DNA of 64,000 nucleotides from CAVVAE01 sp963746185 (GCA_963746185.1 CAVVAE010000004.1:1674001-1738000), one strand, 5' to 3'. Shown: positions 44,292 through 53,228, numbered from the stretch's first letter. Numbers and translations: made by a program. Notes: generated from the sequence alone by a model not told the origin.

Positions 44292-45566
44292 GTGAGCACC
44301 ATCAGCACCACCTTGAGCACCGCCCACCATCCCGCACCGACAAAGCCCTTCGGCAACGCCCGATGTCTCGTCTGCCGCGAGTGCGGAGCCGAACAGCCGC
44401 TCGGCCCCTTCTATGCCTGCGACGAATGCTTCGGCCCTCTCGAGGTTGGCTACGACTTCCCGGCAGTGACGCGCGCTGACATCGAGGCCGGACCCAAGAA
44501 CATCTGGCGGTACGCCGACCTGCTCCCGGTGCGCCCCGACATCGCCACCATCCCCAACATCGAGCCTGGGTTCACCCGCCTCATCCAGGCCGACAACCTC
44601 GCCCGCGAGCTCGGCATCAAGACGCTATGGGTGAAGGACGACTCCGGGAACCCGACGCACTCGTTCAAAGACCGCGTCGTCGCCGTCGCACTCGCGGCCG
44701 CTCGGGAGCTGGGGCTGGAGATCCTGGCGTGCCCCTCGACGGGCAACCTCGCCAACGCCGTTGCCGCGGCGGCCGCCCGGGCAGGCATCAAGAGTGTGGT
44801 GTTCATCCCCGACAACCTCGAGCGCGCCAAGATCCTCACCACGGCGGTGTACGGCGGCACCCTCATCGCGGTCAAGGGGAACTACGACGACGTCAACAGG
44901 TTGGCCTCGGAGATCGCCGGTGAAGAAGCGAACTGGGCGTTCGTCAACGTCAACGTGCGGCCTTACTACGCCGAGGGCTCCAAGACGCTGGGCTACGAAG
45001 TGGCCGAACAACTCGGATGGCGGCTGCCCGGCCAGGTCGTGATCCCAGTCGCGTCTGGCGCGCAGCTGGTGAAGGTCGACAAGGGTTTCACGGAGTTCGG
45101 GCGGCTCGGGCTGGTCGACCCGACGCCGTACAAAGTCTTCGGAGCCCAAGCCGCGGGCTGCTCGCCCGTCGCCACGGCGTTCCGCGAAGGCCACGACGTG
45201 GTGCGTCCGGTCAGGCCCGACACGATCGCGAAGTCGCTTGCCATCGGCAACCCGGCCGACGGCCCCTATGTCCTCGACGTCGTACGCCGTACGGGCGGCA
45301 CAGTCGAGGCGGTGACCGACGACGAAGTGCGCGACGGCATCCAGCTGCTGGCTCGCACCGAGGGCGTCTTCGCCGAGACCGCCGGCGGTGTCACGGTGGC
45401 GACCTTGAAGAAGCTGGTCGAGACTGGTCAGCTAGACCCCGATGTCGAGACGGTCGTCTTCAACACGGGCGACGGACTGAAGACGCTCGACGCGGTGGCA
45501 GACCGGGTTGGTCCGGCTGCGACGATCGAATCGACGTACGCCGCCTTCACCGCTACCGGGCTGTGA
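44292..45566 (+). CDS. thrC: Threonine synthase
   Basis: A 424-residue fold-type II PLP enzyme that converts O-phosphohomoserine to threonine. An N-terminal zinc ribbon is visible (CLVCRECGAEQPLGPFYACDEC). The PLP lysine is in NPTHSFKDRVV, and the phosphate cradle resembles STGNLANAVAAAAARAG. The start is the GTG at 44292 after AAGGAGG; an in-frame ATG at 44196 lies inside the riboswitch and is rejected. A SAM riboswitch controls it. This fits O-phosphohomoserine being the branch point to methionine, but some members of this clade may act on other substrates. Confidence 0.92.
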   Translation: MSTISTTLSTAHHPAPTKPFGNARCLVCRECGAEQPLGPFYACDECFGPLEVGYDFPAVTRADIEAGPKNIWRYADLLPVRPDIATIPNIEPGFTRLIQADNLARELGIKTLWVKDDSGNPTHSFKDRVVAVALAAARELGLEILACPSTGNLANAVAAAAARAGIKSVVFIPDNLERAKILTTAVYGGTLIAVKGNYDDVNRLASEIAGEEANWAFVNVNVRPYYAEGSKTLGYEVAEQLGWRLPGQVVIPVASGAQLVKVDKGFTEFGRLGLVDPTPYKVFGAQAAGCSPVATAFREGHDVVRPVRPDTIAKSLAIGNPADGPYVLDVVRRTGGTVEAVTDDEVRDGIQLLARTEGVFAETAGGVTVATLKKLVETGQLDPDVETVVFNTGDGLKTLDAVADRVGPAATIESTYAAFTATGL

Positions 45567-45621
45567 CCGCCGCCCTCGTCGATAGCGGAGACAGCGAGTC
45601 AGCGAGACAGGAGAGCAGAGC

Positions 45622-45897
45622 ATGAGCGTCAGCGTCCGGGTGCCCACGATCTTGCGCACCTACACCGGAGGCGAGTCGGAGGTCACCGCTGAGGGCTCGG
45701 CCCTCAGAGAAGTGCTCGACTCGCTCGACGCGTCCTACCCCGGGATCAAGGGCCGGATCGTGGATGAGCAGGGAGCGCTGCGTCGCTTCGTCAACGTGTA
45801 CGTCGGCAACGACGATGTGCGGTTCCTCGAGGGGCTCGACACGAAGGTCTCTGATGGCGCCCAGGTGTCAGTGATTCCCGCGGTTGCAGGCGGGTAG
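45622..45897 (+). CDS. MoaD/ThiS-family ubiquitin-like sulfur-carrier protein
   Basis: A 91-residue beta-grasp protein (VSVRVPTILRTYTGGESEVTAEG...VNVYVGNDDVRFLEGLDTKVSDGAQVSVIPAVAGG) ending in the diglycine needed for activation and thiocarboxylate formation. It lies 55 bases after thrC and probably shares its SAM-controlled transcript. M. tuberculosis CysO has a comparable ending and delivers sulfur to cysteine synthase; a sulfur role here is inference. The terminator at 45923 ends the operon. Confidence 0.9.
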   Translation: MSVSVRVPTILRTYTGGESEVTAEGSALREVLDSLDASYPGIKGRIVDEQGALRRFVNVYVGNDDVRFLEGLDTKVSDGAQVSVIPAVAGG

Positions 45898-45922
45898 TTC
45901 GGGTTAATTGTGGGGAAAAGAA

Positions 45923-45951
45923 GACTGGGACGCGGTAACCGCGTCCCAGTC
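45923..45951 (+). terminator. Terminator of the thrC-moaD operon
   Basis: Perfect 13-bp stem GACTGGGACGCGG/CCGCGTCCCAGTC with a 3-base loop, 25 bases past the moaD stop. No long T-run follows. The rest of the 45898-46294 gap is the leader of the cold-shock gene, in which I see no clear promoter. Confidence 0.75.
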
Positions 45952-46294
45952 CAAACCTCGTCGCACCCACGAGGTAAAGGAAAAACTAGCCAGTGGATGG
46001 GCATGCTTCAAGGGGTGAGGCGGAATACCACCCGAATGGGCTATGAGCACATAGCCAGGTGACCCATGCTGGCATAGTTATCCCAGGTCAGAAGCCCACT
46101 CCGTGTGATTTCGTGGTCACTCACAGGCGTTTGGATCCCTCCACCATTCACTCTCCCGAGGATGTCCTGAAAGTACGGTGGGATAGGGTTTTCGCTGCAG
46201 ATCGCAGCACCTGTTCCACGAGGATTCCGGTGAGGCGAAAGGCATCACCAGAGGGTCCGAACCGAGGAGCCTCGAACACGTAACAGGAGTAGCG

Positions 46295-46495
46295 ATGGTG
46301 CAGGGCACCGTGAAGTGGTTCAACGCTGACAAGGGGTACGGCTTCATCGCCGTCGACGGCCAAGACGACGTTTTCGTCCACTGGTCGAAGATTCAGTCCG
46401 ATGGCTACAAGTCGCTCGAGGATGGCCAAGCGGTCACGTTCGAGGTCGTCGACGGACCGAAGGGCCGCGAGGCTCACGAAGTCAAGCCGGCCTGA
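46295..46495 (+). CDS. Cold shock protein, CspA family
   Basis: A 66-residue single CSD domain. RNP1 is KGYGFIAV and RNP2 is VFVHWS, the single-stranded nucleic-acid-binding motifs. The N-terminal MVQGTVKWFNADKGYGFI is typical. AGGAG lies 6 bases before the ATG. The leader is long (at least ~200 bases from any plausible promoter) and contains a small CGAGG/CCTCG stem next to the start region, as is usual for post-transcriptional control of cold-shock genes. Confidence 0.95.
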   Translation: MVQGTVKWFNADKGYGFIAVDGQDDVFVHWSKIQSDGYKSLEDGQAVTFEVVDGPKGREAHEVKPA

Positions 46496-46528
46496 TCCCT
46501 CAGCCCACTGACTAGCTCACGCAGCATT

Positions 46529-46564
46529 GAAGCGGTCCGGTCCCGCGTGGGGCCGGGCCGCTTC
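46529..46564 (+). terminator. Terminator after the cold-shock gene
   Basis: GC-rich stem GAAGCGGTCCGGTCCC/GGGGCCGGGCCGCTTC with G-T pairs and a 4-base loop, then GCATTTG. It lies 33 bases past the csp stop. Confidence 0.75.
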
Positions 46565-46678
46565 GCATTTGTCGCTCCAACGCTCTCCGTGACATCGCTC
46601 GGAACCGGTCTTGCTCCCGGGTGAGGCGATCAAGCAGCTTCCGGCTATCGCCACCCCAGCCACCGCTCTCTACGGCGG

Positions 46679-46705
46679 CTTGCACTCGCCTAGGTCGAGT
46701 GCTAA
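46679..46705 (+). promoter_or_regulatory. CIRCE element 1 (HrcA operator) of groEL
   Basis: TTGCACTC, nine bases, GAGTGCTAA. The right arm is perfect; the left arm lacks one base of the consensus TTAGCACTC. It is followed closely by TAATAAT, a probable -10 region. Confidence 0.85.
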
Positions 46706-46712
46706 TAATGGG

Positions 46713-46739
46713 TTAGCACTCTCGTCCTGAGAGTGACAG
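46713..46739 (+). promoter_or_regulatory. CIRCE element 2 (HrcA operator) of groEL
   Basis: TTAGCACTC (perfect left arm), nine bases, GAGTGACAG. It begins 8 bases after CIRCE 1. Two tandem sites flank TAATAATGG, so HrcA would cover the core promoter. Confidence 0.82.
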
Positions 46740-46857
46740 CGGTTGGTCCGATGAGGGCCTCCACGGCTGCGGGAAGGGTCTGCAGCGCGGAGGGGTCCGT
46801 CCGTCGCGGGCGTCGTACCATCGCACTCCACATTCAAGCGCGGGAGGACTCGCGTAC

Positions 46858-48483
46858 ATGCCCAAGATCATTTCGTTCAACGAGGAAGCCCGACGCGGTC
46901 TCGAGCGGGGGATGAACACCCTCGCAGACGCCGTCAAGGTGACGCTCGGCCCCAAGGGTCGCAACGTCGTTCTCGAAAAGAAGTGGGGCGCACCGACCAT
47001 CACCAACGACGGTGTGTCCATTGCCAAGGAAATTGAGCTCGAGGATCCGTTCGAGAAGATCGGTGCTGAGCTCGTCAAGGAAGTTGCCAAGAAGACCGAC
47101 GACGTTGCCGGTGACGGTACGACGACGGCGACTGTCTTGGCGCAGGCCATGGTCCGCGAGGGTCTGCGCAACGTCGCAGCCGGCGCGAACCCGATGGCGT
47201 TGAAGCGCGGCATCGAGGCGGCCGTCGAGGCAGTCATCGAGCAGCTCTTCGCCGCCGCCAAGGACGTCGAGACCAAAGAGCAGATCGCTGCGACCGCTGG
47301 CATCTCCGCCGGTGACTCGTCGGTCGGCGAGATCATCGCTGAGGCGATGGACAAGGTCGGCAAGGAAGGCGTCATCACCGTCGAGGAGAGCAACACCTTC
47401 GGGCTCGAGCTTGAGCTCACTGAAGGTATGCGCTTCGACAAGGGCTACATCTCGCCGTACTTCGTGACTGACGCTGAGCGCATGGAGACCGTCCTCGACG
47501 ATCCCTACGTTCTCGTCGTCAACTCGAAGATCTCGGCCGTCAAGGACATGCTGCCGGTGCTCGAGAAGGTCATGCAGAGTGGCAAGCCGCTGCTGATCAT
47601 CGCCGAGGACGTCGATGGTGAGGCCTTGGCGACACTGGTCGTCAACAAGATCCGTGGCACGTTCAAGTCGGTTGCCGTCAAGGCTCCTGGCTTCGGCGAC
47701 CGCCGCAAGGCCATGCTTCAGGACATTGCGATCCTGACCGGTGGCCAGGTCATCAGCGAAGAGGTTGGCCTCAAGCTGGAGTCCGCAGGTATCGAGCTGC
47801 TCGGCCAGGCCCGCAAGGTGGTTGTCACCAAAGACGAGACGACCATCGTCGAAGGTGCCGGCGACACGGAGCAGATCTCCGGTCGGGTCAACCAGATCCG
47901 TGCAGAGATCGAGAAGAGCGACTCCGACTACGACCGCGAGAAGCTGCAGGAGCGTCTGGCCAAGCTGGCCGGCGGTGTTGCGGTCATCAAGGTCGGCGCT
48001 GCCACCGAGGTGGAGCTCAAGGAGCGCAAGCACCGCATCGAGGACGCCGTTCGCAACGCGAAGGCTGCCGTCGAAGAGGGCATCGTCGCCGGTGGTGGCG
48101 TCGCACTCGTCCAGGCAACACTCGTGGCGTTCGAGAAGCTCGACCTCCTCGGAGACGAAGCCACCGGTGCTGCGATCGTCAAGTTCGCCACCGAGGCTCC
48201 GCTGAAGCAGATCGCGATCAACGCGGGTCTCGAAGGTGGAGTTGTGGCCGAGAAGGTGCGCAACCTCGAGCCTGGTCACGGCCTCAACGCCGCGACTGGC
48301 GAGTACGTCGACATGCTCTCGTCCGGGATCAACGACCCGGTCAAGGTGACCCGTTCTGCGCTGCAGAACGCCGCCTCGATCGCTGCGCTGTTCCTCACGA
48401 CTGAGGCTGTCGTCGCAGACAAGCCCGAGAAGGCAGCCCCCGCACCTGGCGGCGCGCCTGATATGGGCGGCATGGACTTCTAA
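46858..48483 (+). CDS. groEL: 60 kDa chaperonin GroEL
   Basis: A 541-residue chaperonin that folds proteins in a double-ring complex with GroES. Signatures are LGPKGRNVVLEKKWGAPTITNDGVSIAKEIEL, DDVAGDGTTTATVLAQAMV, AAVEEGIVAGGGVALVQA and a Gly/Met tail (GGAPDMGGMDF). GGAGG lies upstream. No groES gene is adjacent, so this is the solitary actinobacterial GroEL copy, controlled by two CIRCE sites. A conserved csp-groEL order is seen in Streptomyces, as I recall. Confidence 0.97.
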   Translation: MPKIISFNEEARRGLERGMNTLADAVKVTLGPKGRNVVLEKKWGAPTITNDGVSIAKEIELEDPFEKIGAELVKEVAKKTDDVAGDGTTTATVLAQAMVREGLRNVAAGANPMALKRGIEAAVEAVIEQLFAAAKDVETKEQIAATAGISAGDSSVGEIIAEAMDKVGKEGVITVEESNTFGLELELTEGMRFDKGYISPYFVTDAERMETVLDDPYVLVVNSKISAVKDMLPVLEKVMQSGKPLLIIAEDVDGEALATLVVNKIRGTFKSVAVKAPGFGDRRKAMLQDIAILTGGQVISEEVGLKLESAGIELLGQARKVVVTKDETTIVEGAGDTEQISGRVNQIRAEIEKSDSDYDREKLQERLAKLAGGVAVIKVGAATEVELKERKHRIEDAVRNAKAAVEEGIVAGGGVALVQATLVAFEKLDLLGDEATGAAIVKFATEAPLKQIAINAGLEGGVVAEKVRNLEPGHGLNAATGEYVDMLSSGINDPVKVTRSALQNAASIAALFLTTEAVVADKPEKAAPAPGGAPDMGGMDF

Positions 48484-48508
48484 GCAGTCCAGCCATCAGG
48501 CATCACCA

Positions 48509-48541
48509 CGTCGGCCCCGAGCAATCTGCTCGGGGCCGACG
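48509..48541 (+). terminator. Terminator of groEL
   Basis: Perfect 15-bp stem CGTCGGCCCCGAGCA/TGCTCGGGGCCGACG with a 3-base loop, 25 bases after the groEL stop. Confidence 0.82.
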
Positions 48542-48676
48542 TGTGTCCTGAGTGGGATGAGGGGCCTGGTAGGGCGTTGAACAGATGCGTCATCGTTCGA
48601 CCGATAAGTTTTGGCGTCCCCTGACGTTCTACGTTCTAGTGGCTAGACACCGCAACCTGACGAAGGAGCAGCAATC

Positions 48677-49096
48677 ATGGACTGGAAGCTCGAACTCGTG
48701 GTCGTCCCCGTGTCCGACGTAGACCGGGCGAAGGACTTCTACGCCGACAAGCTCGGGTTCAACGTCGACGTGGATCACCAGGCTGGCGACGCCTTCCGTG
48801 TCGTCCAGCTGACGCCGCCGGGTTCGGCCTGCTCGATCTCGATCGGGGTCGGTATCACCGACGCGACGCCTGGCTCCATCCGGAACCTGCACCTCGTCGT
48901 CCCTGACATCGAGGCCGCGTACGCGCAGCTCGTCGAGGGTGGCGTGGAGTCGGGCGGCATACAACATTTCGAAGCAGGTCAGCCGGTGCCAGGTCCAGAC
49001 CCCGAGCGCCAGATCTACGGCTCCTATGTCTTCTTCAGCGACCCCGACGGAAACACCTGGGCTGTTCAGGAGGTGCCGCCGGGCAAGGCCGGGTGA
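48677..49096 (+). CDS. VOC-family (glyoxalase/bleomycin-resistance-like) protein
   Basis: A 139-residue vicinal-oxygen-chelate protein (LELVVVPVSDVDRAKDFYADKLGFNVDVDHQ at the start, YVFFSDPDGNTWAVQEVP at the end). It has the two beta-alpha-beta-beta-beta modules of the fold. Metal ligands are plausible but not certain, and the substrate is unknown. GAAGGAG lies 9 bases before the ATG. Confidence 0.9.
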   Translation: MDWKLELVVVPVSDVDRAKDFYADKLGFNVDVDHQAGDAFRVVQLTPPGSACSISIGVGITDATPGSIRNLHLVVPDIEAAYAQLVEGGVESGGIQHFEAGQPVPGPDPERQIYGSYVFFSDPDGNTWAVQEVPPGKAG

Positions 49097-49124
49097 CGAA
49101 GCCCGGCTTGGTGCTCGCTCTTCG

Positions 49125-49787
49125 TCAGTGGGTCTGCTCACCCGGGCGGACCAGACCGGACTCGTAACCGAAGACCACGGCGTGCACCCGGTCGCGGAGG
49201 TTGAGTTTCCGCATCAGGCTTGCGAGGTGGGTCTTCACGGTGGCCTCGCCGAGATACATCTGCGCGGCAATCTCCTGGTTGGACAGACCCTGCGCCACCA
49301 GCGTGAGGACTTGGGCCTCGCGCTCGGTGATGCCCAGCCGGTCCGGGGCGGGAGTCCCGGGTGGCGGGCTCGTCGTGAAGGCTGCGAGCAACCGCCGAGT
49401 CAAGGCGGGATGGAGGAGCGCGTCACCGGAGGCGACGACGCGAATCGCGTGCATCAGCTCCTCGCGCCGGACGTCCTTCAGACAGAAGCCACCTGCGCCC
49501 GCCTGCATCGCGTCGTAGAGATATTGGTCCGAGTCGTACGTCGTCAGCACCAGAACACGCGTAGGACTGCTCTCTCGAGTGATTGCTCGGGTGGCCTCGA
49601 TCCCGTCCATGTCCGGCATCCGCACATCCATGAGTACGACGTCGGGGCTGAGTTCACGCACCCGCTTCACGGCTTCTTGTCCGTTGGCGGCGTCACCGAT
49701 CCACTCAACGTCATGCTCAGGCTCGAGCAGCAGCCGGAAGCTGTCGCGAATCAGCGCTTCGTCGTCGGCGACGACAACTCGGATCAC
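49125..49787 (-). CDS. NarL/FixJ-type response regulator
   Basis: A 220-residue response regulator. The receiver domain has the acidic pocket VVADDEALIRD, phosphoacceptor Asp in VLMDVRMPDMDGIEATR, and Lys in FCLKDVRREEL. The C-terminal LuxR-type HTH is ITEREAQVLTLVAQGLSNQEIAAQMYLGEATVKTHLASLMRKL. It overlaps the upstream histidine kinase gene by 4 bases, so the two form a two-component system. Targets are unknown. Confidence 0.95.
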   Translation of the reverse strand: MIRVVVADDEALIRDSFRLLLEPEHDVEWIGDAANGQEAVKRVRELSPDVVLMDVRMPDMDGIEATRAITRESSPTRVLVLTTYDSDQYLYDAMQAGAGGFCLKDVRREELMHAIRVVASGDALLHPALTRRLLAAFTTSPPPGTPAPDRLGITEREAQVLTLVAQGLSNQEIAAQMYLGEATVKTHLASLMRKLNLRDRVHAVVFGYESGLVRPGEQTH

Positions 49788-50986
49788 AGGACCTCGCTCC
49801 TGGCTGGGAGTCGCGCGTGGACGGCGAAGCCACCGCCAGCGACGGGACCCGTGTGCAGTTCTCCTCCGAACGCAGCAACTCTTTCCCGCATACCCACGAG
49901 ACCGAGGCCAGCGCCTGCTTGCTCACGGTCCAACCCGCTCGCGCTGGTGGACATGCCGCCGCCGTCGTCAAGGACCGAGAGGTCGACCGAGTCCTCCTCG
50001 TAACCCAGTCGAACGACGACTCGCGAACGGGCCGCGTGTCTCGCGGCGTTGCTCAGTGACTCTTGGACGATGCGATACAGCGTGAGCCCCATCGCGCTCG
50101 GAAGTCTGCGCGGCTCCCCCTCGACTGCGATCTGGACAGTGAGCCCGGATTCTCGCGCGCCGACGAGCAGGCCTTCCAGGTCATCCACACCCGGCGGGCC
50201 GACCGGGACGTCCGATTCCTCGCCGTGATCGCGGAGCACGCCAAGCATCTGGCGCATTTCCTCGAGCGCCTCCCGGGCACTGCGCTCGATCACGTCGAGC
50301 GGCTCTCGCACTCTCGAGGGGTCGTCGCTCAGGACGCCGGACGCGGCCATCGCCTGGAGGAGGACGATGTTCATCTTGTGAGTGACGGCGTCGTGCAGCT
50401 CCCGCGCAATGCGCGCCCTTTCAGCTTCGACGGCTGCCAGCGCCTGCTCGTGGTGGCTCTTCTCGAGGTCAGCCTTTTCCTTCGCGAGCAGACGCGACCG
50501 GCGGACGCCGCCGACCCATCCGCCGGCAAGCGCTGGAAGGAAGAGCAGGAGGTTCCAGAAGGCCGCTGACCAGGCGGACTCGGCACCCGTCCGCCAAGCA
50601 GTCGGGTCGTTGACATCGTGCACCACCAAGCAGGCGACGGCGACGCTGAGCCCTGCGAAGAGCTGGCGCCGGCAGCCGTATGCGGCGAGCGCGTACAGGC
50701 TGGCCCACCCCGGGACGACCAGGAACAATCCTTCGGCCGCTACATCGGTGACGACGGCGTGCAACGCGATCGGAACAAACACGCCGATTACGCAAATCAC
50801 CGGAGACGTGCGTCGAAGAAGGAGGGCAGCGGCCGGCATCAGAAAGAGGGGCACGGTCCACCAACGTGAGCCCGATACGGATCCGCCCTGGGCGAAGCTC
50901 ACCCCGTTGAGGGCAATGATGCTGAGCAGGGCGCACACACCGGCGAGGACGAGGTCCACCAGCCGAGCCCGCGATAACACGTTCAC
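49784..50986 (-). CDS. Sensor histidine kinase (HPK7/LiaS-DesK-like)
   Basis: About 400 residues with five or so N-terminal membrane helices (LVDLVLAGVCALLSIIALNGVSF onward), a coiled linker, a HisKA_3 dimerisation domain with the phosphoacceptor His in ERARIARELHDAVTHKMN, and a HATPase_c domain (QESLSNAARHA, VLDDGGG, GLGLVGMRERVAAFGG). The start near 50986 (GTG) gives a sensible membrane N-terminus; the open frame to 51427 is Arg-rich and not protein-like. It partners the response regulator. The signal is unknown. Confidence 0.93.
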   Translation of the reverse strand: MNVLSRARLVDLVLAGVCALLSIIALNGVSFAQGGSVSGSRWWTVPLFLMPAAALLLRRTSPVICVIGVFVPIALHAVVTDVAAEGLFLVVPGWASLYALAAYGCRRQLFAGLSVAVACLVVHDVNDPTAWRTGAESAWSAAFWNLLLFLPALAGGWVGGVRRSRLLAKEKADLEKSHHEQALAAVEAERARIARELHDAVTHKMNIVLLQAMAASGVLSDDPSRVREPLDVIERSAREALEEMRQMLGVLRDHGEESDVPVGPPGVDDLEGLLVGARESGLTVQIAVEGEPRRLPSAMGLTLYRIVQESLSNAARHAARSRVVVRLGYEEDSVDLSVLDDGGGMSTSASGLDREQAGAGLGLVGMRERVAAFGGELHTGPVAGGGFAVHARLPARSEVL

Positions 50987-51138
50987 CACAGTAGGACCCG
51001 GATCGCGTCTCGTCCTCCGTCTCGAAGATGAGCGTGATCCACCGCCAGGGGGAGTGGGAACGTCTTGCGGCAGGAAGCGCGCGACAAGGGATGTCGACAC
51101 CGTTGTGGGATCAGAGTTTTCCGTCTCAGGAGGTTTCC

Positions 51139-51828
51139 ATGTCCAAGGTTCTCGATCGGATCGCCGACGCCAGCGGCATCCTCTTCTTGCTTCTCGTCGG
51201 CGTCGGCTACGCCGCCTTCGTCGCCCCGTTCTCACCCGAGACGTTGACGTCTCCGTCTGACGTGGTGGCGTTTCTCGACTCCCACCCAGTTGACTGGCGG
51301 TTCTCGGTTGGCGTCGCGATGGAGTTCGTCGGGCTGTTGGCTCTCGTCCTCTTCGCGACCAGGCTTGCCGGTCGGATCCGAGCTGCGACCGGGCCGGACA
51401 ACTGGATGCCGGCCGCCGTCGTCTCACTGGCCGTGCTCTCGGCAGCAGTAAAGCTCGCCTCCTTCGGGCCGGGCCTGGTTGCCCGCCAGCACACTGATCG
51501 ATACGACGCCGGCACAGTGACGGCGCTGTTCGACCTCAACGAGGCCGCGTACGACCTGAGCTGGGCGCTCGACGGCGCCTTCGTCTTGTTCCTTGGCGTC
51601 GCTGCTCTCGCCGCCGGTTCGATGCCACGGTGGTTGGCTGGCTGGGCTGTGATCGCAGGGGTTGCCATCGAACTGGGCCTGGCCGTGCCTGCCATGTTCG
51701 ACAACCTCCAGCTCATCTTTCTTCTGTGGCTTGTCGTTGCCAGCAGTTGGGCCCTGCGCGACGGCATTCGTCGCACATCTGGTGCGCGGCAAGGCGCGAG
51801 TCCGACCGCTGCACTTCAGACTCGGTAG
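51139..51828 (+). CDS. DUF4386-like membrane protein
   Basis: A 229-residue protein with about six hydrophobic helices (ASGILFLLLVGVGYAAFVAP, VGVAMEFVGLLALVLFATRL, LAVLSAAVKLASFGPGLVA, LDGAFVLFLGVAALAAGSM, WAVIAGVAIELGLAVPAMF, FLLWLVVASSWALRDGI). CAGGAGG lies 6 bases before the ATG. It resembles DUF4386-type proteins, whose function is unknown. It stands alone, divergent from the kinase operon. Confidence 0.75.
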   Translation: MSKVLDRIADASGILFLLLVGVGYAAFVAPFSPETLTSPSDVVAFLDSHPVDWRFSVGVAMEFVGLLALVLFATRLAGRIRAATGPDNWMPAAVVSLAVLSAAVKLASFGPGLVARQHTDRYDAGTVTALFDLNEAAYDLSWALDGAFVLFLGVAALAAGSMPRWLAGWAVIAGVAIELGLAVPAMFDNLQLIFLLWLVVASSWALRDGIRRTSGARQGASPTAALQTR

Positions 51829-51880
51829 CACCGCCGACCCCAGATCGGCGTAGCTCCTCGATCGGCCGAAGTAGGGGAAC

Positions 51881-52246
51881 ATGTTGGTGATGGCCGGCGA
51901 TGTCGCAGTCGAGAGCGTGATAGCTCTGGAGAGGGAGCTGCTCAAACCGAGCGTGCGGGGATCGGTGGAGGCGCTCGATGCTTTGCTCGATCCGGAGTTC
52001 CGCGAGATCGGTGCGTCTGGACGACTCTGGACACGCGACGACGTCTTGCAGGCTTTGCCAGCCGAGACGACGGGGATCACGGCGAGCGACGAGGAAATGG
52101 GAGGCCGCCGGTTGACGGATGACTTGGTGTTGCTGACTTACATCACCGATGAAGCCGGACGACGGGCACGTCGTAGTTCGCTGTGGCGGCTCGACGAGGA
52201 ACTGGGCTGGCGCCTCCTGCATCACCAGGGAACGCTCATCCCGTAG
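51881..52246 (+). CDS. DUF4440 / NTF2-like small protein
   Basis: A 121-residue protein with the NTF2-like pattern ALDALLDPEFREIGASGRLWTRDDVLQALP and a C-terminal SSLWRLDEELGWRLLHHQGTLIP, typical of DUF4440 proteins. The ligand is unknown and no catalytic residues are evident. The ATG at 51881 or at 51890 could be the start. Confidence 0.82.
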   Translation: MLVMAGDVAVESVIALERELLKPSVRGSVEALDALLDPEFREIGASGRLWTRDDVLQALPAETTGITASDEEMGGRRLTDDLVLLTYITDEAGRRARRSSLWRLDEELGWRLLHHQGTLIP

Positions 52247-52275
52247 TCGCACGGCGAGCGCCGCCGCACGTGGAT

Positions 52276-53178
52276 TCAGGCTGGGTCGCCGAGGACCTCG
52301 GAGATTCCCCGATGCGCAGTCGCCACCATCGCCGGGTTCGTGTGCAGGTAGTACGGCAGCGCGATGACGCCCCCGGACACGACGAGCCCACGAGCACGGC
52401 GCCAGGTCGCCTCGTCGGCCGCGACGATCTCACGGAACAACGGTCGGGTGTCGTGGTCGAGCAGCTGCCAAGCGGGTGTGACGTCGTACGCTGGGTCGCC
52501 GGTCGCCATCGTGCCGAAGTCGAGCACGCCAACCACACGACCGCCGCGCACGAGAATGTTGCCGGGTATCAGGTCGCCGTGCAGCCAGACTGGCGGCCCA
52601 CTCCACTCGGGCGCTGCGAGGGCGTCGTCCCACACGTCGCGCACCCGGTCGACGTCGAGGAGACCCTCGCACTGGGCCAGGGCGGCCCGAAAGGAGGAGT
52701 CGCGCCCCGCCAGCGGCAGACCGCGGACGAAGCCCTCGGCACCGGGCGGCGGTGCGCCCGTCATGTCGATGGCCTGCAGCTCAGCAACGAACCGGCCCAA
52801 GGTGAGTGCGGTGTCGCGGATCGAGTCGATCCGCCCGGTCAGGGCGTCCTCGCCTGGAAGCCAGCGCACCACAGCCCAGGGAAGCGGATAGCCCTCATCG
52901 GGTTGTCCCTCCGCCACGACCTCGGGGACCTCCAGCGAGAGATGCCCGGTGACGACGGGGAGCCAGCGCACCTCCTTGAGCAAGCTTTCGACCGCGCTCG
53001 GTTGCAACGGCATACGGAGCGCAAGATCGTCGCCCAGCCGGAACAGCGCGTTGTCGGTGCCGCCTGACGACACCCGTTTGAGTGGCAGTCCGTCGTACTC
53101 CGGCATTTGCTGTGCGAGCAGCCGCAGGGCCAATGGCGTATCGATCTCGACTTCGTCCTGGTGCAGGCGGGGCGGCAT
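52276..53178 (-). CDS. Aminoglycoside phosphotransferase (APH) family protein
   Basis: A 300-residue kinase-fold enzyme: SSGGTDNALFRLGDDLALRMP (ATP-binding region with Arg instead of Lys), the catalytic loop WLHGDLIPGNILVRGG, and the metal-binding Asp in VVGVLDFGTMATGDPAYD. It would phosphorylate a small hydroxylated molecule. The presence of the fold alone does not show antibiotic resistance. I chose the ATG at 53178 (MPPRLHQDEVEID), where homology begins, over 53232. Confidence 0.85.
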   Translation of the reverse strand: MPPRLHQDEVEIDTPLALRLLAQQMPEYDGLPLKRVSSGGTDNALFRLGDDLALRMPLQPSAVESLLKEVRWLPVVTGHLSLEVPEVVAEGQPDEGYPLPWAVVRWLPGEDALTGRIDSIRDTALTLGRFVAELQAIDMTGAPPPGAEGFVRGLPLAGRDSSFRAALAQCEGLLDVDRVRDVWDDALAAPEWSGPPVWLHGDLIPGNILVRGGRVVGVLDFGTMATGDPAYDVTPAWQLLDHDTRPLFREIVAADEATWRRARGLVVSGGVIALPYYLHTNPAMVATAHRGISEVLGDPA

Positions 53179-53228
53179 CCGACCATCTTCGCCGACGTCT
53201 GAGTCACGCCACCATCGGGTTTCTCGCG

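Noticed and set aside
45952..46294. Riboswitch in the cold-shock leader
   Set aside because: The leader is long but shows no recognisable riboswitch core; cold-shock leaders are commonly long without one.
46834..48279. 481-codon frame antisense to groEL
   Set aside because: A long shadow frame typical of high-GC coding DNA; the sense GroEL translation is complete and conserved.
52276..53178. Antibiotic-resistance gene call
   Set aside because: The APH fold is shared by many non-resistance kinases; there is no mobile context or close match to a named resistance enzyme.
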